Shown piece by piece: positions 58,501-64,000 of a stretch of 64,000 bases of DNA (position 1 is the stretch's first letter; each line of letters opens with the position of its first letter). The notes beneath the pieces were generated by a model. It had not been told where the DNA came from. It worked only from the letters and a program-made list of their open reading frames with translations, and did no database searches. Where the stretch lies: contig JAJLRJ010000011.1 in assembly GCA_024195265.1 (NCBI GenBank), positions 3,865,866 to 3,929,865 on the forward strand, given 5' to 3'. The DNA is from Dendrophyllia cribrosa (taxonomy: Eukaryota; Cnidaria; Anthozoa; Scleractinia; Dendrophylliidae). Made by a program: the position numbers and the translations under genes.

Positions 58501-61208
58501 AAATGGTACCATGCAAAAGTACTGCTGAAGAGGTTTCATTTGAATGGTCACACCATAGGATTTCATCAATAGACTCAAAAGTTAGAACAAATGGTACCAT
58601 GCAAAAGTACTGCTGAAGAGGTTTCATTTGAATGGTCACACCATAGGATTTCATCAACAGACTCAAAAGTTAGAACAAATGGTACCATGCAGAAGTACTG
58701 CTGATTCATTCGAATGGTCACACCATAGGATTTCATCCACAGACTCAGAAGTTAGAACTACACTACATGTCTCCATAATTGACTTCGGGAGTGAAAGGGT
58801 TATAAAGACCCAAATGTAAGCCTGCTTACTCTGCATGTGCTCCATTAAATTTGTAAAGGAAGTCTTCATCACATAATAACACAATCCCATCTATTAATTG
58901 TCATGTTTTTTGATATTTCAGTTTGCGAAAAGTGTGGCAAAAGAGGTACTGTGAAGCTAAGGAAGGACATTTCACCTTAGCTCACTCACCGGTAAGAAAA
59001 TACTTTGATGTCAAAGCATGTTAATTGCTTTAATTATTGATCATGTTTAAATAAAGGATCTACTACTACGACTAGGACTTCTACACAGTTGTTCTTTGAG
59101 GTTATCATACAATCTTTACACAGGGAACGACTTTGCGAGGAGCCCAAAAAGTCCTTGTCGGGAGTTGGAAGTCCGGGCCAAACAAGAGCGATAGTTGACA
59201 ACAATTTAAAGTCTTTGAGGGCGTACGGAGACAATGAGAGAGCCTGAGAGTTGAGGTCAAGGAGAGCGAGAGTTCAGAATTCCCATAGGTTCCAATAAAA
59301 TTTGAGCCGACTGAAACTGTTCAAGAGCGCACGAGAGTCGCGAGAGCGTGTGAGAGTCTAGGCCAAACCAAAGTGAGAGTTCGAGCCCCGGGCTTAAGAT
59401 TGTGATAATTGTGGCTGACCGATGCATATGTTTTTTTTTCAGACAAGTCGACCAACACAAACTCTCAATCTTCTTGTTTGTCAAGTGAAAGTAAGTGTAT
59501 ATCTTGTAAACTAGCTCAGATTTTTTATATATAAATCGAATTAACTGATTCCAGGTTGCAAATAATGTAAATGAAATATTTTGACTTTCAGGAGGAGGAT
59601 GGAAAGAAACATACTTTCAATATTGTGTCACGTAAGTCGATCTTATAACTTTGTCATTCTTTGGTTTGATGTCATTATTAATACCCATTTTAATCAAAGT
59701 TAACCACCACGAGCTTAGCAGACGCTTCCGGTCAGCGGTCAAACCCTCCAGTGCAGGCCCACGTGGAACGTTGCAGCTTCATCTCAGCTAAGATCTTCAA
59801 GTTTTTCGAGAGGTTTTGTAGCGGTTTTTGTAGCGTTTTTGGTTCAGTCTTTAAAGGTTTTGTAGTGGTTGTCTTCAGCGTTCCCCAACCCCACCCTCTA
59901 TTTTTTCCTTCCACTGATTCAATCAGTGTGACGGATGCCTGGAATGGGGGCTCATGGCTGGGTTGTGGGATTTGCCAGCCATGGGGGCAGTATTTTATCT
60001 AGGGGCTGGGTGGCCACAGTGGAAGCCCCTGGATACCTCAGGCACCCACCTTCCATTTAAGCGAGGCAGTCTGTTAACAAGTAAAACCGTTCAGCTGATT
60101 GTAGCTAAACACTGTTTTAATGTTGCTCTCAAACGAAAGGAGATAATTTCTCAGAAATCAAACTTATGTCCCATTTTCCCATGGTCTGGCACTTACATTA
60201 AGGTGATCGATTGACCCTGGACTGTGGACAGTCTAGTGAACGGCGGACAAGAAATATCTCGTTGAAGTGACAGCAGTCATACGGTGATCCTTTATCAGTC
60301 TTTCAATCCTACATAAGTTTGATGATTCATCACTTTGAACTTTGCAGACAACAGGACGTATTTATTCCAAGCTGATGATGAAGCAGACCTAGAAGCGTAA
60401 GTTGATATACTGGTTTCACTTTTGTCAATTAAATCCGGATTGTACATAAAATAACTGTTATAGAGCGGTGATTGAGTGTCGTAAAACCAAAACCAAAGTA
60501 ATTACTCTGACCAATCACAGCAGACGTAGGCAATCCAATGAACCAATCAGAACTCGAAGCAAATACATGCAGCCGGCGCTAAGCGCGGGAAAACGCGTGC
60601 TAGCAAGTCACGATTGGTTTTGGTTTTACTTCTGATTGGTTGAGAAAGTGGCGCGAGATTTTTTAGCCAATCACAAAACGTAGCAATGCAAAACCAAAGC
60701 AATTGAGAAAATTACTTATGATACTTAATTGAAAACCACTCAAATTGATTGTGAATTCATGTTCTTTATAGCTGGGTACATGTTCTGAACAACAGTCGGA
60801 CGGAAGCTTTAGAGAAAGCATTTGGTGACAGTGACAAAGCCGAGGTATGTTGTTGTTATTGATTTTTTTAATAAGAATGAGGCGAAATTTGTTGTTAAAA
60901 AATTCTCATGGCATAAATGAATGAGCTTTAGATTTACTCTGCGGTTTTTTTTTTTTTTCATTTTTTTTTTCAGTCAGAGGAAAATAATTCCGTGGTCAAC
61001 AATTTGAAGGAGGTAAAACTGGAAATTCTTGTTAAGAAATTTGTAAAACTGATTTCTATGCGTGATTTCCTTTCCGCCGTTTTTTAAGGCCTTTTGAAAG
61101 GACAATAACACAGCTATCGTTTTATTGTATTTTAGCTGAGGCAGAGGATTGTCTCTCAAGTGCGGCGCTTGCCAGGAAATGATGCCTGTGCGGACTGCTC
61201 TGGAAAAG
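43390..61208 (+). CDS. ASAP: ASAP-type ArfGAP (BAR-PH-ArfGAP), 5' part; runs past the right edge
   Basis: Arf GTPase-activating protein that in animals couples membrane-curving BAR and phosphoinositide-binding PH domains to Arf1/Arf5 GTP hydrolysis, at focal adhesions and in membrane traffic. Twenty exons, all GT-AG and in phase, give 446 codons: 43390-43515, 45308-45380, 47849-47935, 49903-49937, 50303-50329, 50471-50545, 51799-51848, 52108-52183, 52327-52380, 53323-53408, 53904-53979, 56837-56920, 57699-57796, 58922-58991, 59443-59490, 59592-59631, 60348-60396, 60772-60844, 60974-61012, 61136-61208. BAR is about residues 1-283 (PLDSLLKGDLK, KPFDKAWKDYETK, FFQLQMCE), PH about 308-409 (GFLQKRSEGLRKVWQKRY, AWVHVL), and the ArfGAP finger begins RRLPGNDACADC with the first two Cys at about 440 and 443. 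The rest of ArfGAP, the ankyrin repeats and any SH3 domain lie beyond the window. An in-frame TGA precedes the ATG. Confidence 0.95.
43516..45307 (+). other. ASAP intron 1
   Basis: Contains the 44639-44817 foldback and short tandem GTCAGTAAACAGTAAA-type repeats at about 44875-44960. No gene. Confidence 0.6.
44639..44817. repeat. Foldback with G/C-rich GCGCTCGGCTTGCTCGC loop
   Basis: TAGCCTGTAAACAGGCTTCT at the left is mirrored by AGAAGCCTGTTCATAGGCTA at the right; GGGGAATTGGGTTAGGTT continues the arm. Loop style as at 1513-1788. Confidence 0.88.
45308..45380 (+). CDS. ASAP: ASAP exon 2 (BAR)
   Basis: SLDEDYNILNKLKKSSKAVH, start of BAR helix 1. 24 codons plus one base. Confidence 0.94.
45381..47848 (+). 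other. ASAP intron 2
   Basis: Holds an imperfect foldback at about 46300-46430 (GTTTCATTAGGTATCCACAC against GTGTTTGGATATCTGATGAA) and C-rich GGATTTCC-type repeats at 46455-46580. A 120-codon minus-strand frame at 45416-45778 has no recognisable domain. Confidence 0.55.
47849..47935 (+). CDS. ASAP: ASAP exon 3 (BAR)
   Basis: (N)YSTNQLSLAESLEKLGTSSL then SKEADTGI. Split Asn at the start, split Gly at the end. Acceptor TTCTTAG. Confidence 0.92.
48168..48425. repeat. CCAAT-rich dispersed repeat (degraded copy)
   Basis: AAAACCAAAACTAAACTAAT, AACCAATTAAAACTC, GTGGGAAAAAC and TTTTTTAGCTAATCACAAAG follow the order of the better copies at 41.8 and 60.5 kb. Confidence 0.8.
48542..48767. mobile_element. 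Mariner-type MITE with TA duplication
   Basis: Ends CAGTCAAACCTCC and GGAGAGGTTCCACTG, each bordered by TA (48540-48541 and 48768-48769). Interior carries four AGAGAGGTGT-type repeats. 226 bp. Confidence 0.82.
49255..49395 (-). mobile_element. Degraded Penelope-like 3' end
   Basis: Parallels 61885-62025: CGGTGGCGGAGTGAAAC, TTTTATTGACTGAGTCGATA, GCCACCATAAA, then a decayed version of the hammerhead-like hairpin. Confidence 0.6.
49415..49768 (+). mobile_element. MITE-like repeat, copy 2 (TACCTGCCAAC)
   Basis: Starts ACCTGCCAACTTTTTCTGAG and ends near GGCAGGTATAAGCC. Same order of blocks as 2203-2597 with about 40 bp of length difference. Confidence 0.75.
49903..49937 (+). CDS. ASAP: ASAP exon 4 (BAR), 35 nt
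   Basis: (G)TAFLKFSVTFK, matching LGTAFVKFS of vertebrate ASAPs. Acceptor TTTTTCAG, donor GTAAGT. Confidence 0.92.
50303..50329 (+). CDS. ASAP: ASAP exon 5 (BAR), 27-nt microexon
   Basis: ELCSVMKTL, nine codons, phase 0 both ends. Acceptor TTTTTCACAG, donor GTAAGT. It fills exactly the gap between exons 4 and 6. Confidence 0.88.
50471..50545 (+). CDS. ASAP: ASAP exon 6 (BAR)
   Basis: NNMVLFPLDSLLKGDLKDVK, the conserved LDSLLKGDLK block. 25 codons, phase 0. Confidence 0.95.
50590..50716 (+). mobile_element. LINE 3' end with (TTG)n tail
   Basis: CGCCGCAATTGGCTCTTGC, AATGAATAAAG and four TTG repeats, typical of a non-LTR 3' terminus. No coding part remains. Confidence 0.5.
50905..51302 (+). 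repeat. Tandem array, about 134-138-bp unit, three copies
   Basis: CCCCTCTCCTA-type starts at about 50908, 51042 and 51180; each unit has CTCCACTGACC, CACCCTCCCCTCCC and AAGGCAGGTGACCATT. A single unit is at 8796-8936. Confidence 0.88.
51612..51774. repeat. 163-bp foldback (GTTGTGGTTTAAATTTTA family)
   Basis: GTTGTGGTTTAAATTTTATT mirrored by AATAAAATTTAAACCACAAC. Same family as 61661-61809. Confidence 0.92.
51799..51848 (+). CDS. ASAP: ASAP exon 7 (BAR)
   Basis: DLRKPFDKAWKDYETK, the signature of ASAP BAR domains. 16 codons plus GT. Confidence 0.96.
52108..52183 (+). CDS. ASAP: ASAP exon 8 (BAR)
   Basis: AKIEKEKKKLAQDAGCLRTE then VTGGE. 25 codons after a split Val. Confidence 0.94.
52327..52380 (+). 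CDS. ASAP: ASAP exon 9 (BAR)
   Basis: MAEETERERRFFQLQMCE, phase 0, donor GTAATA. The open frame continues past the donor into a foldback repeat but is not coding there. Confidence 0.95.
52472..52656. repeat. Foldback with G/C-rich loop (CGAGCCGCAGGCGAG)
   Basis: CAAATAGATTCCATTTGGCC mirrored by GGCCAAATGGAATCTATTTG; arms about 75 bp with small differences. Confidence 0.92.
53323..53408 (+). CDS. ASAP: ASAP exon 10 (BAR)
   Basis: FLMKVNEIKVKKGVELAQHL then VEFYHAQV. Acceptor TTTATTGAAG, donor GTAAGT. Confidence 0.94.
53546..53625 (-). mobile_element. tRNA-like sequence (SINE head or tRNA pseudogene)
   Basis: On the minus strand GGAGCTCAGTGGTAGAGC resembles an A box and GGTTATGGATTTGAATCCCG a B box, with tRNA-like spacing. 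The acceptor stem does not pair, so it is not a functional tRNA. Confidence 0.6.
53904..53979 (+). CDS. ASAP: ASAP exon 11 (BAR)
   Basis: YFQMGSQVLESMRGYLEDLV then SNLQQ. Acceptor TTGTTGCAG, donor GTTAGT. Confidence 0.94.
54412..55571. mobile_element. 1.16-kb inverted-repeat transposon with 6-bp duplication TCTAAG
   Basis: Starts CAGGGATTCTGACAGGGTGC and ends CCCGCACCCTGTCAGAATCCCAG (inverse, with a changed last dinucleotide). TCTAAG precedes (54406-54411) and follows (55572-55577). Subterminal CCGCACAATTC units are repeated at both ends. The interior has no recognisable transposase, so it is probably non-autonomous. Confidence 0.88.
56837..56920 (+). CDS. ASAP: ASAP exon 12 (end of BAR)
   Basis: LRAQQDEERKELNELRNEIK then SHLQIDKE, the last BAR helix. 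28 codons, phase 0. Confidence 0.94.
57699..57796 (+). CDS. ASAP: ASAP exon 13 (BAR-PH linker, PH start)
   Basis: SSQSKGSYSLHGQQGDKIHG then NERAGFLQKRSE(G), the first PH strand. Acceptor TTTAACAG, donor GTGAGT. Confidence 0.92.
57885..57974 (+). other. Possible 90-nt cassette exon or BAR-like relic
   Basis: A TTTTCACAG acceptor and GTGAAA donor bound 90 nt that is open in two frames. One frame reads ELSERLVEFYHQAEIRHW, similar to exon 10 (ELAQHLVEFYHAQV) with mostly synonymous third-base differences. The other frame is the one compatible with insertion between exons 13 and 14. Confidence 0.3.
58190..58800 (-). repeat. 88-bp-unit satellite element, six units as two trimers
   Basis: Units begin at 58243, 58331, 58419, 58501, 58589 and 58677 with lengths 88, 88, 82, 88, 88, 82. 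The short units lack six bases after CTGCTGA. End blocks AAAATTTCAAAAAAATCCC and CTACACTACATGTCTCC match the other copies. Confidence 0.93.
58922..58991 (+). CDS. ASAP: ASAP exon 14 (PH)
   Basis: LRKVWQKRYCEAKEGHFTLA then HSP, with the basic KVWQKRY strand. Acceptor ATATTTCAG, donor GTAAGA. Confidence 0.95.
59443..59490 (+). CDS. ASAP: ASAP exon 15 (PH)
   Basis: TSRPTQTLNLLVCQVK, matching NRQPAKLNLLTCQVK of vertebrate ASAP1. 16 codons, phase 0. Confidence 0.94.
59592..59631 (+). CDS. ASAP: ASAP exon 16 (PH)
   Basis: EEDGKKHTFNIVS plus C of a split His. Donor GTAAGT. Confidence 0.92.
60348..60396 (+). CDS. ASAP: ASAP exon 17 (PH)
   Basis: (H)NRTYLFQADDEADLE(A), the family's HNRTYHFQAEDE block. 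Confidence 0.95.
60476..60710. repeat. CCAAT-rich dispersed repeat (copy 3)
   Basis: Six CCAAT or ATTGG pentamers plus GCGCTAAGCGCGGGAAAACG. Highly similar to 41769-41998, same orientation. Confidence 0.9.
60772..60844 (+). CDS. ASAP: ASAP exon 18 (PH C-terminal helix)
   Basis: WVHVLNNSRTEALEKAFGDS then DKAE. Acceptor TTTATAG, donor GTATGT. Confidence 0.94.
60974..61012 (+). CDS. ASAP: ASAP exon 19 (PH-ArfGAP linker)
   Basis: SEENNSVVNNLKE, 13 codons, phase 0, after a long T-run acceptor. Confidence 0.88.
61136..61208 (+). CDS. ASAP: ASAP exon 20 (start of ArfGAP zinc finger)
   Basis: LRQRIVSQVRRLPGNDACAD then CSGK(G). Gives the first two zinc-binding Cys. The donor GTACCC is weak. The next exon is not in the window. 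Confidence 0.92.
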
Positions 61209-61217
61209 GTACCCAGC

Positions 61218-61402
61218 TTAATGTCGTAAAAACAAAACCATAGTAACCACTCTGGCCAATCACAACAGACGCAGACAATCCAATCAACCAATCAGAACTC
61301 GAAGTAAATTTATGTAGCCGGCGCCAAGCGCGGGAAAACGTTTGGGAGCAAGTTGTGATTGGTAGTTTGGTTTTAGTTGCGATTGGTTGAAAACACTCAG
61401 TG
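61218..61402. repeat. CCAAT-rich dispersed repeat (copy 4)
   Basis: Five CCAAT or ATTGG pentamers and GGCGCCAAGCGCGGGAAAAC. It starts only about 10 bp after the exon 20 donor. Confidence 0.88.
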
Positions 61403-61452
61403 AAAAAGCGCTGTTTTTTTTTTTTTTTTAGCGCACCAACCACATTTTCACG

Positions 61453-61825
61453 AAGGTCACGACTTTTTTTTTTTTATGAAACTTCGTCCATCTTCAGTAC
61501 AAGAAACAGAACCCGCTAGTGGGTGTGATATAAATGCAAAAAGGATACAGTGGTGTGGAAAATATATCTAATTACAGCATGACAAAAAAATGTGGGACAT
61601 GTAACTAATTACAACTTCACAGGAAATATAGAAGTTAGGATGTTTCATCCAAAACACTAATTGATGTATATGTTGTGGTTCAATTTTATCCTTGGTTCAC
61701 ATTTTATTTTCCTTTGTTTAAAACTCATTATCATACATTACCATAGCCAAAAACAAAGGAAAATAAAATTTGAACCAAGGATAAAATTGAACCACAACAT
61801 ATACATCAAAAAAGTCGTGACCTTC
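61453..61825. repeat. Nested foldback (outer GAAGGTCACGACTTTTT, inner 149-bp hairpin)
   Basis: The inner arms 61661-61809 read TTGATGTATATGTTGTGGTT and its inverse. Outer arms GAAGGTCACGAC and GTCGTGACCTTC enclose it. The inner hairpin belongs to the same family as 51612-51774. Confidence 0.88.
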
Positions 61826-61970
61826 TTGAAAATTATTTCCCGCCTGAATCAATGACAAATGGATGGGGTTAGTTTCTAGAGAAACTGTGGTGCTGCGTCG
61901 GTGGGGGGATGAAACACGAGAATTTAGTTTTATCGACTGAGTCGATAAGGTAAATTGACCACCGTAAAAA

Positions 61971-62019
61971 GATTCAAATAGCTGACGTTTCGAGCGCTAG
62001 CCCTTCGTCGGAGCGAATC
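61971..62019 (-). ncRNA. Penelope-associated hammerhead-like motif
   Basis: On the minus strand: stem I GATTC...GCT with AGC...GAATC, core CCGACGA (expected CTGANGA, one change), stem II GGGC/GCTC with loop TAGC, then GAAACGTC. Stem III is only AC/GT without a loop, as in the smallest, dimer-acting hammerheads described from Penelope-like elements. Confidence 0.55.
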
Positions 62020-62420
62020 AAGGAATTGTGGGTAGTGTGTGGTTTTATATAGTAAGCGGTGGAGCTACGCTATTGGTGGAAATTTGGTGACGTGAAAAAC
62101 AAATGTAGATTAGTTGAATGAAAAGCGTTCGTTGATTCCGTGGGGTTTGAGAGTGCCGATTTGAAAGATGATTTTTTGTTCTAGGTTTTTACGGCTTTCT
62201 GTGTTACCCTGGTGTAGGGAAAGGCCGCAGATTGTCATGTGTTGTTTAGAATGGTTAGTAAGATTAAAATGGCGCGCGACTGGTTTGGATGCGTCTTTGT
62301 CATTTTTTTCAACGTCTCGGAGATGTTCACGAAAACGGTCGCCCAGTCTCCTCCCTGTTTCGCCAATGTATATCTTTTTGCAAAAAGTACATGTAATGCA
62401 GTAGATAACATTTACGGAGG

Positions 62421-63435
62421 CAGTGTGTTGCCCAGTTTCCGGCCAGTACCAGTTTCCGGCCAAAAAACAATTACGTCGGTTATGTTCGTCGGAGTTTTAA
62501 ATTTTCGTCCACCGAAGCGTTCCGAAAGAAAGACGAACATTTCCGCTACACATTGGTGGTTTTGGCGTTCTTTTTGAACAAGGAACGGCTGAGGAAGGAA
62601 ATGTTTTGTCCAGGTGATTGAACGTTTAGCGATTAATTTTGGCTCGTTTCACTGCACATCAAAACTACCGTAGATAAACAAATAGCTCGTTTCACAGGAA
62701 ATATCTCAAGGAGCTTCATAATTTTTGGACAAATATTAGATTAAAGATGAAAGTGATTAGGGAATCTATCATCGTCAGCTGGAATAGGGCTGTTCCTGAA
62801 ATTTTAGCAGTCAACTCTCAGCGAAGATTTCGACCTAGTGTGCCAGTTTCCGGCCACTAAAAGACACATTGCTCAAAACCTATTTCTTATTAAGTGAAAG
62901 AACCGAATATTAAAATTTCCTGGTCGAGAAATTAAAGATACATGTGTTAGTGTAACAAAGATTACGAATTAACAACAGCTTATGCATGTATAGCGTGACT
63001 AAAAGTACGTAAGTCATGATTTGTTTTTGTAGTAGTCTGTCAACAAACTGCGGAAGACACGCTTCCGGGTCACTAAGGTCATACGTATTTTGAATAGTAA
63101 AACAGTAGGCGACAAAGCTTAATATTGAAACTTACCTGATATTTATAACTAGGCGACCACTATTATCAAGTCGGTTTACGTCGAGCGGTTTCAAGGAAAA
63201 TTTACTTTAAGTCGGTGGCCGGAAACTGGGCTAGCTGGCCGGAAACTGGGCAACTTACTAGTTTTGCGAAAAATGGTATAATTTCTTTAATACTTGGGGA
63301 AGGTCGCCAACCATTTAACGTTTTAAAGGTAAGTAAATGAACTGTCTTTGAAAGGAAATTGAGAAATTTTCCGTGCAAAACAAAGGAGTTATAGCGATTA
63401 CAAACTAAAGTGGCCGGAAACTGGGCAACATACTG
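62421..63435. mobile_element. 1015-bp inverted-repeat element inserted in the Penelope-like copy
   Basis: Ends CAGTGTGTTGCCCAGTTTCC and, inverted, GGAAACTGGGCAACATACTG. CCAGTTTCCGGCC or its complement occurs six times (62431, 62449, 62843, 63217, 63237, 63412). The uninterrupted copy at 63741-64000 shows the empty site (CGGAGG joined to TGCATG), so no target bases were duplicated. No coding frame is recognisable. Confidence 0.85.
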
Positions 63436-63740
63436 TGCATGTAAAACGATCAGTGATTTTAATAGATCGTTTGGGTCCTGTTATTTTGTCCGCGTTGTGA
63501 ATGAAAGGACAAGTGTTACATCGTGTGCGTGTGCATTTGAAAGTTCCCGGTACATCGTCAGATTTCAGTGCGCTCGTAACTAGAAAGTTGCCTATGTTTT
63601 TGTCACGTTTGAATGAAATTAGTGGGGGCTGTGAAAAAATTCTGCCAGTTTCGGGGTCGTTTTGGAGTAATTTGAAATTTTTTTAAATGATGCTCTTGAC
63701 TGTGTTGTTGTGTGGGTGGAAAGTGAGGGTGAATGGAATG

Positions 63741-64000
63741 GAGCGCACTGAAATCTGACGATGTACCGGGAACTTTCAAATGCACACGCACACGATGTAA
63801 CACTTGTCCTTTCATTCACAACGCGGACAAAATAACAGGACCCAAACGATCTATTAAAATCACTGATCGTTTTACATGCACCTCCGTAAATGTTATCTAC
63901 TGCATTACATGTACTTTTTGCAAAAAGATATACATTGGCGAAACAGGGAGGAGACTGGGCGACCGTTTTCGTGAACATCTCCGAGACGTTGAAAAAAATG
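63741..64000 (+). CDS. Penelope-like GIY-YIG endonuclease, partial (runs off the edge)
   Basis: Head-to-head partner of the 61905-63740 copy. From AGC at 63742 the frame is open to the window end: TFKCTRTRCNTCPF, then CTFCKKIYIGETGRRLGDRF and EHLRDVEKN. GIY-YIG nucleases in Penelope-like elements nick target DNA for retrotransposition. The 5' part (reverse transcriptase) is absent at the junction. Confidence 0.85.

Larger units (their letters stand above)
61905..63740 (-). pseudogene. Penelope-like element, GIY-YIG end, interrupted copy
   Basis: On the minus strand, downstream of a 5' truncation at about 63740, the frame shows CTRTRCNTCPFI, then VIYCITCTFCKKIYIGETGR and GDRFREHLRDVEKN, the GIY-YIG endonuclease with its Cys pairs, and closes ERFSFN near 62110. 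The reverse transcriptase is absent. A TAA interrupts the region near 63685, and a 1015-bp element splits the frame at 62421-63435. The 3' flank carries a hammerhead-like motif (61971-62019). Confidence 0.85.

Noticed and set aside
62239..62577. Plus-strand 112-codon frame at the Penelope-like element
   Set aside because: It is the antisense of the GIY-YIG frame and crosses into the inserted element.

Overview
The window is eukaryotic and metazoan. It has three intron-rich genes whose exons join in phase with GT-AG borders, in a matrix of transposons, foldback elements, satellites and long G or C runs. The proteins (KCNQ channel, Tribbles, ASAP-type ArfGAP) are animal-specific. The repeat style (GIY-YIG Penelope-like elements, hammerhead ribozymes, CCAATCA-rich repeats) fits a cnidarian, most likely a stony coral. 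The species is inference; no rRNA or mitochondrial marker is present.

Layout. (1) 1-4,600: satellite array, foldbacks and low-complexity DNA. (2) About 4,608-18,157, minus strand: a KCNQ voltage-gated K+ channel. Exons 1-9 cover the N-terminus, S1-S6, the selectivity filter and the first calmodulin-binding helix; a tenth exon is tentative and the distal C-terminus is not found. (3) 18,200-32,000: no recognised host gene. It is rich in nested elements: two MITEs with 8-bp target duplications, LINE relics, and two hammerhead ribozymes with intact cores (21.2 kb and 25.2 kb). One possible unrecognised exon lies at 28.7-28.97 kb, minus strand. (4) 32,192-36,621, plus strand: a complete two-exon Tribbles pseudokinase. 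(5) 36.6-43.4 kb: intergenic repeats. (6) 43,390 to beyond the right edge, plus strand: the 5' part of an ASAP gene. Twenty exons encode the BAR domain, the PH domain and the start of the ArfGAP zinc finger. Its introns hold most of the mobile DNA, including a pair of head-to-head Penelope-like copies at the right edge, one of them interrupted by a 1-kb inverted-repeat element.

The three genes are independent units, not an operon: KCNQ sets membrane excitability or K+ transport, Tribbles is a scaffold for COP1-type ubiquitin ligases, and ASAP links curved membranes to Arf GTP hydrolysis. The most unusual content is in the repeats: intact hammerhead ribozymes, inverted-repeat elements with 6-bp or no target duplication, a satellite element with fixed ends and a variable core, and a dispersed repeat carrying both CCAAT boxes and E2F-like sites.
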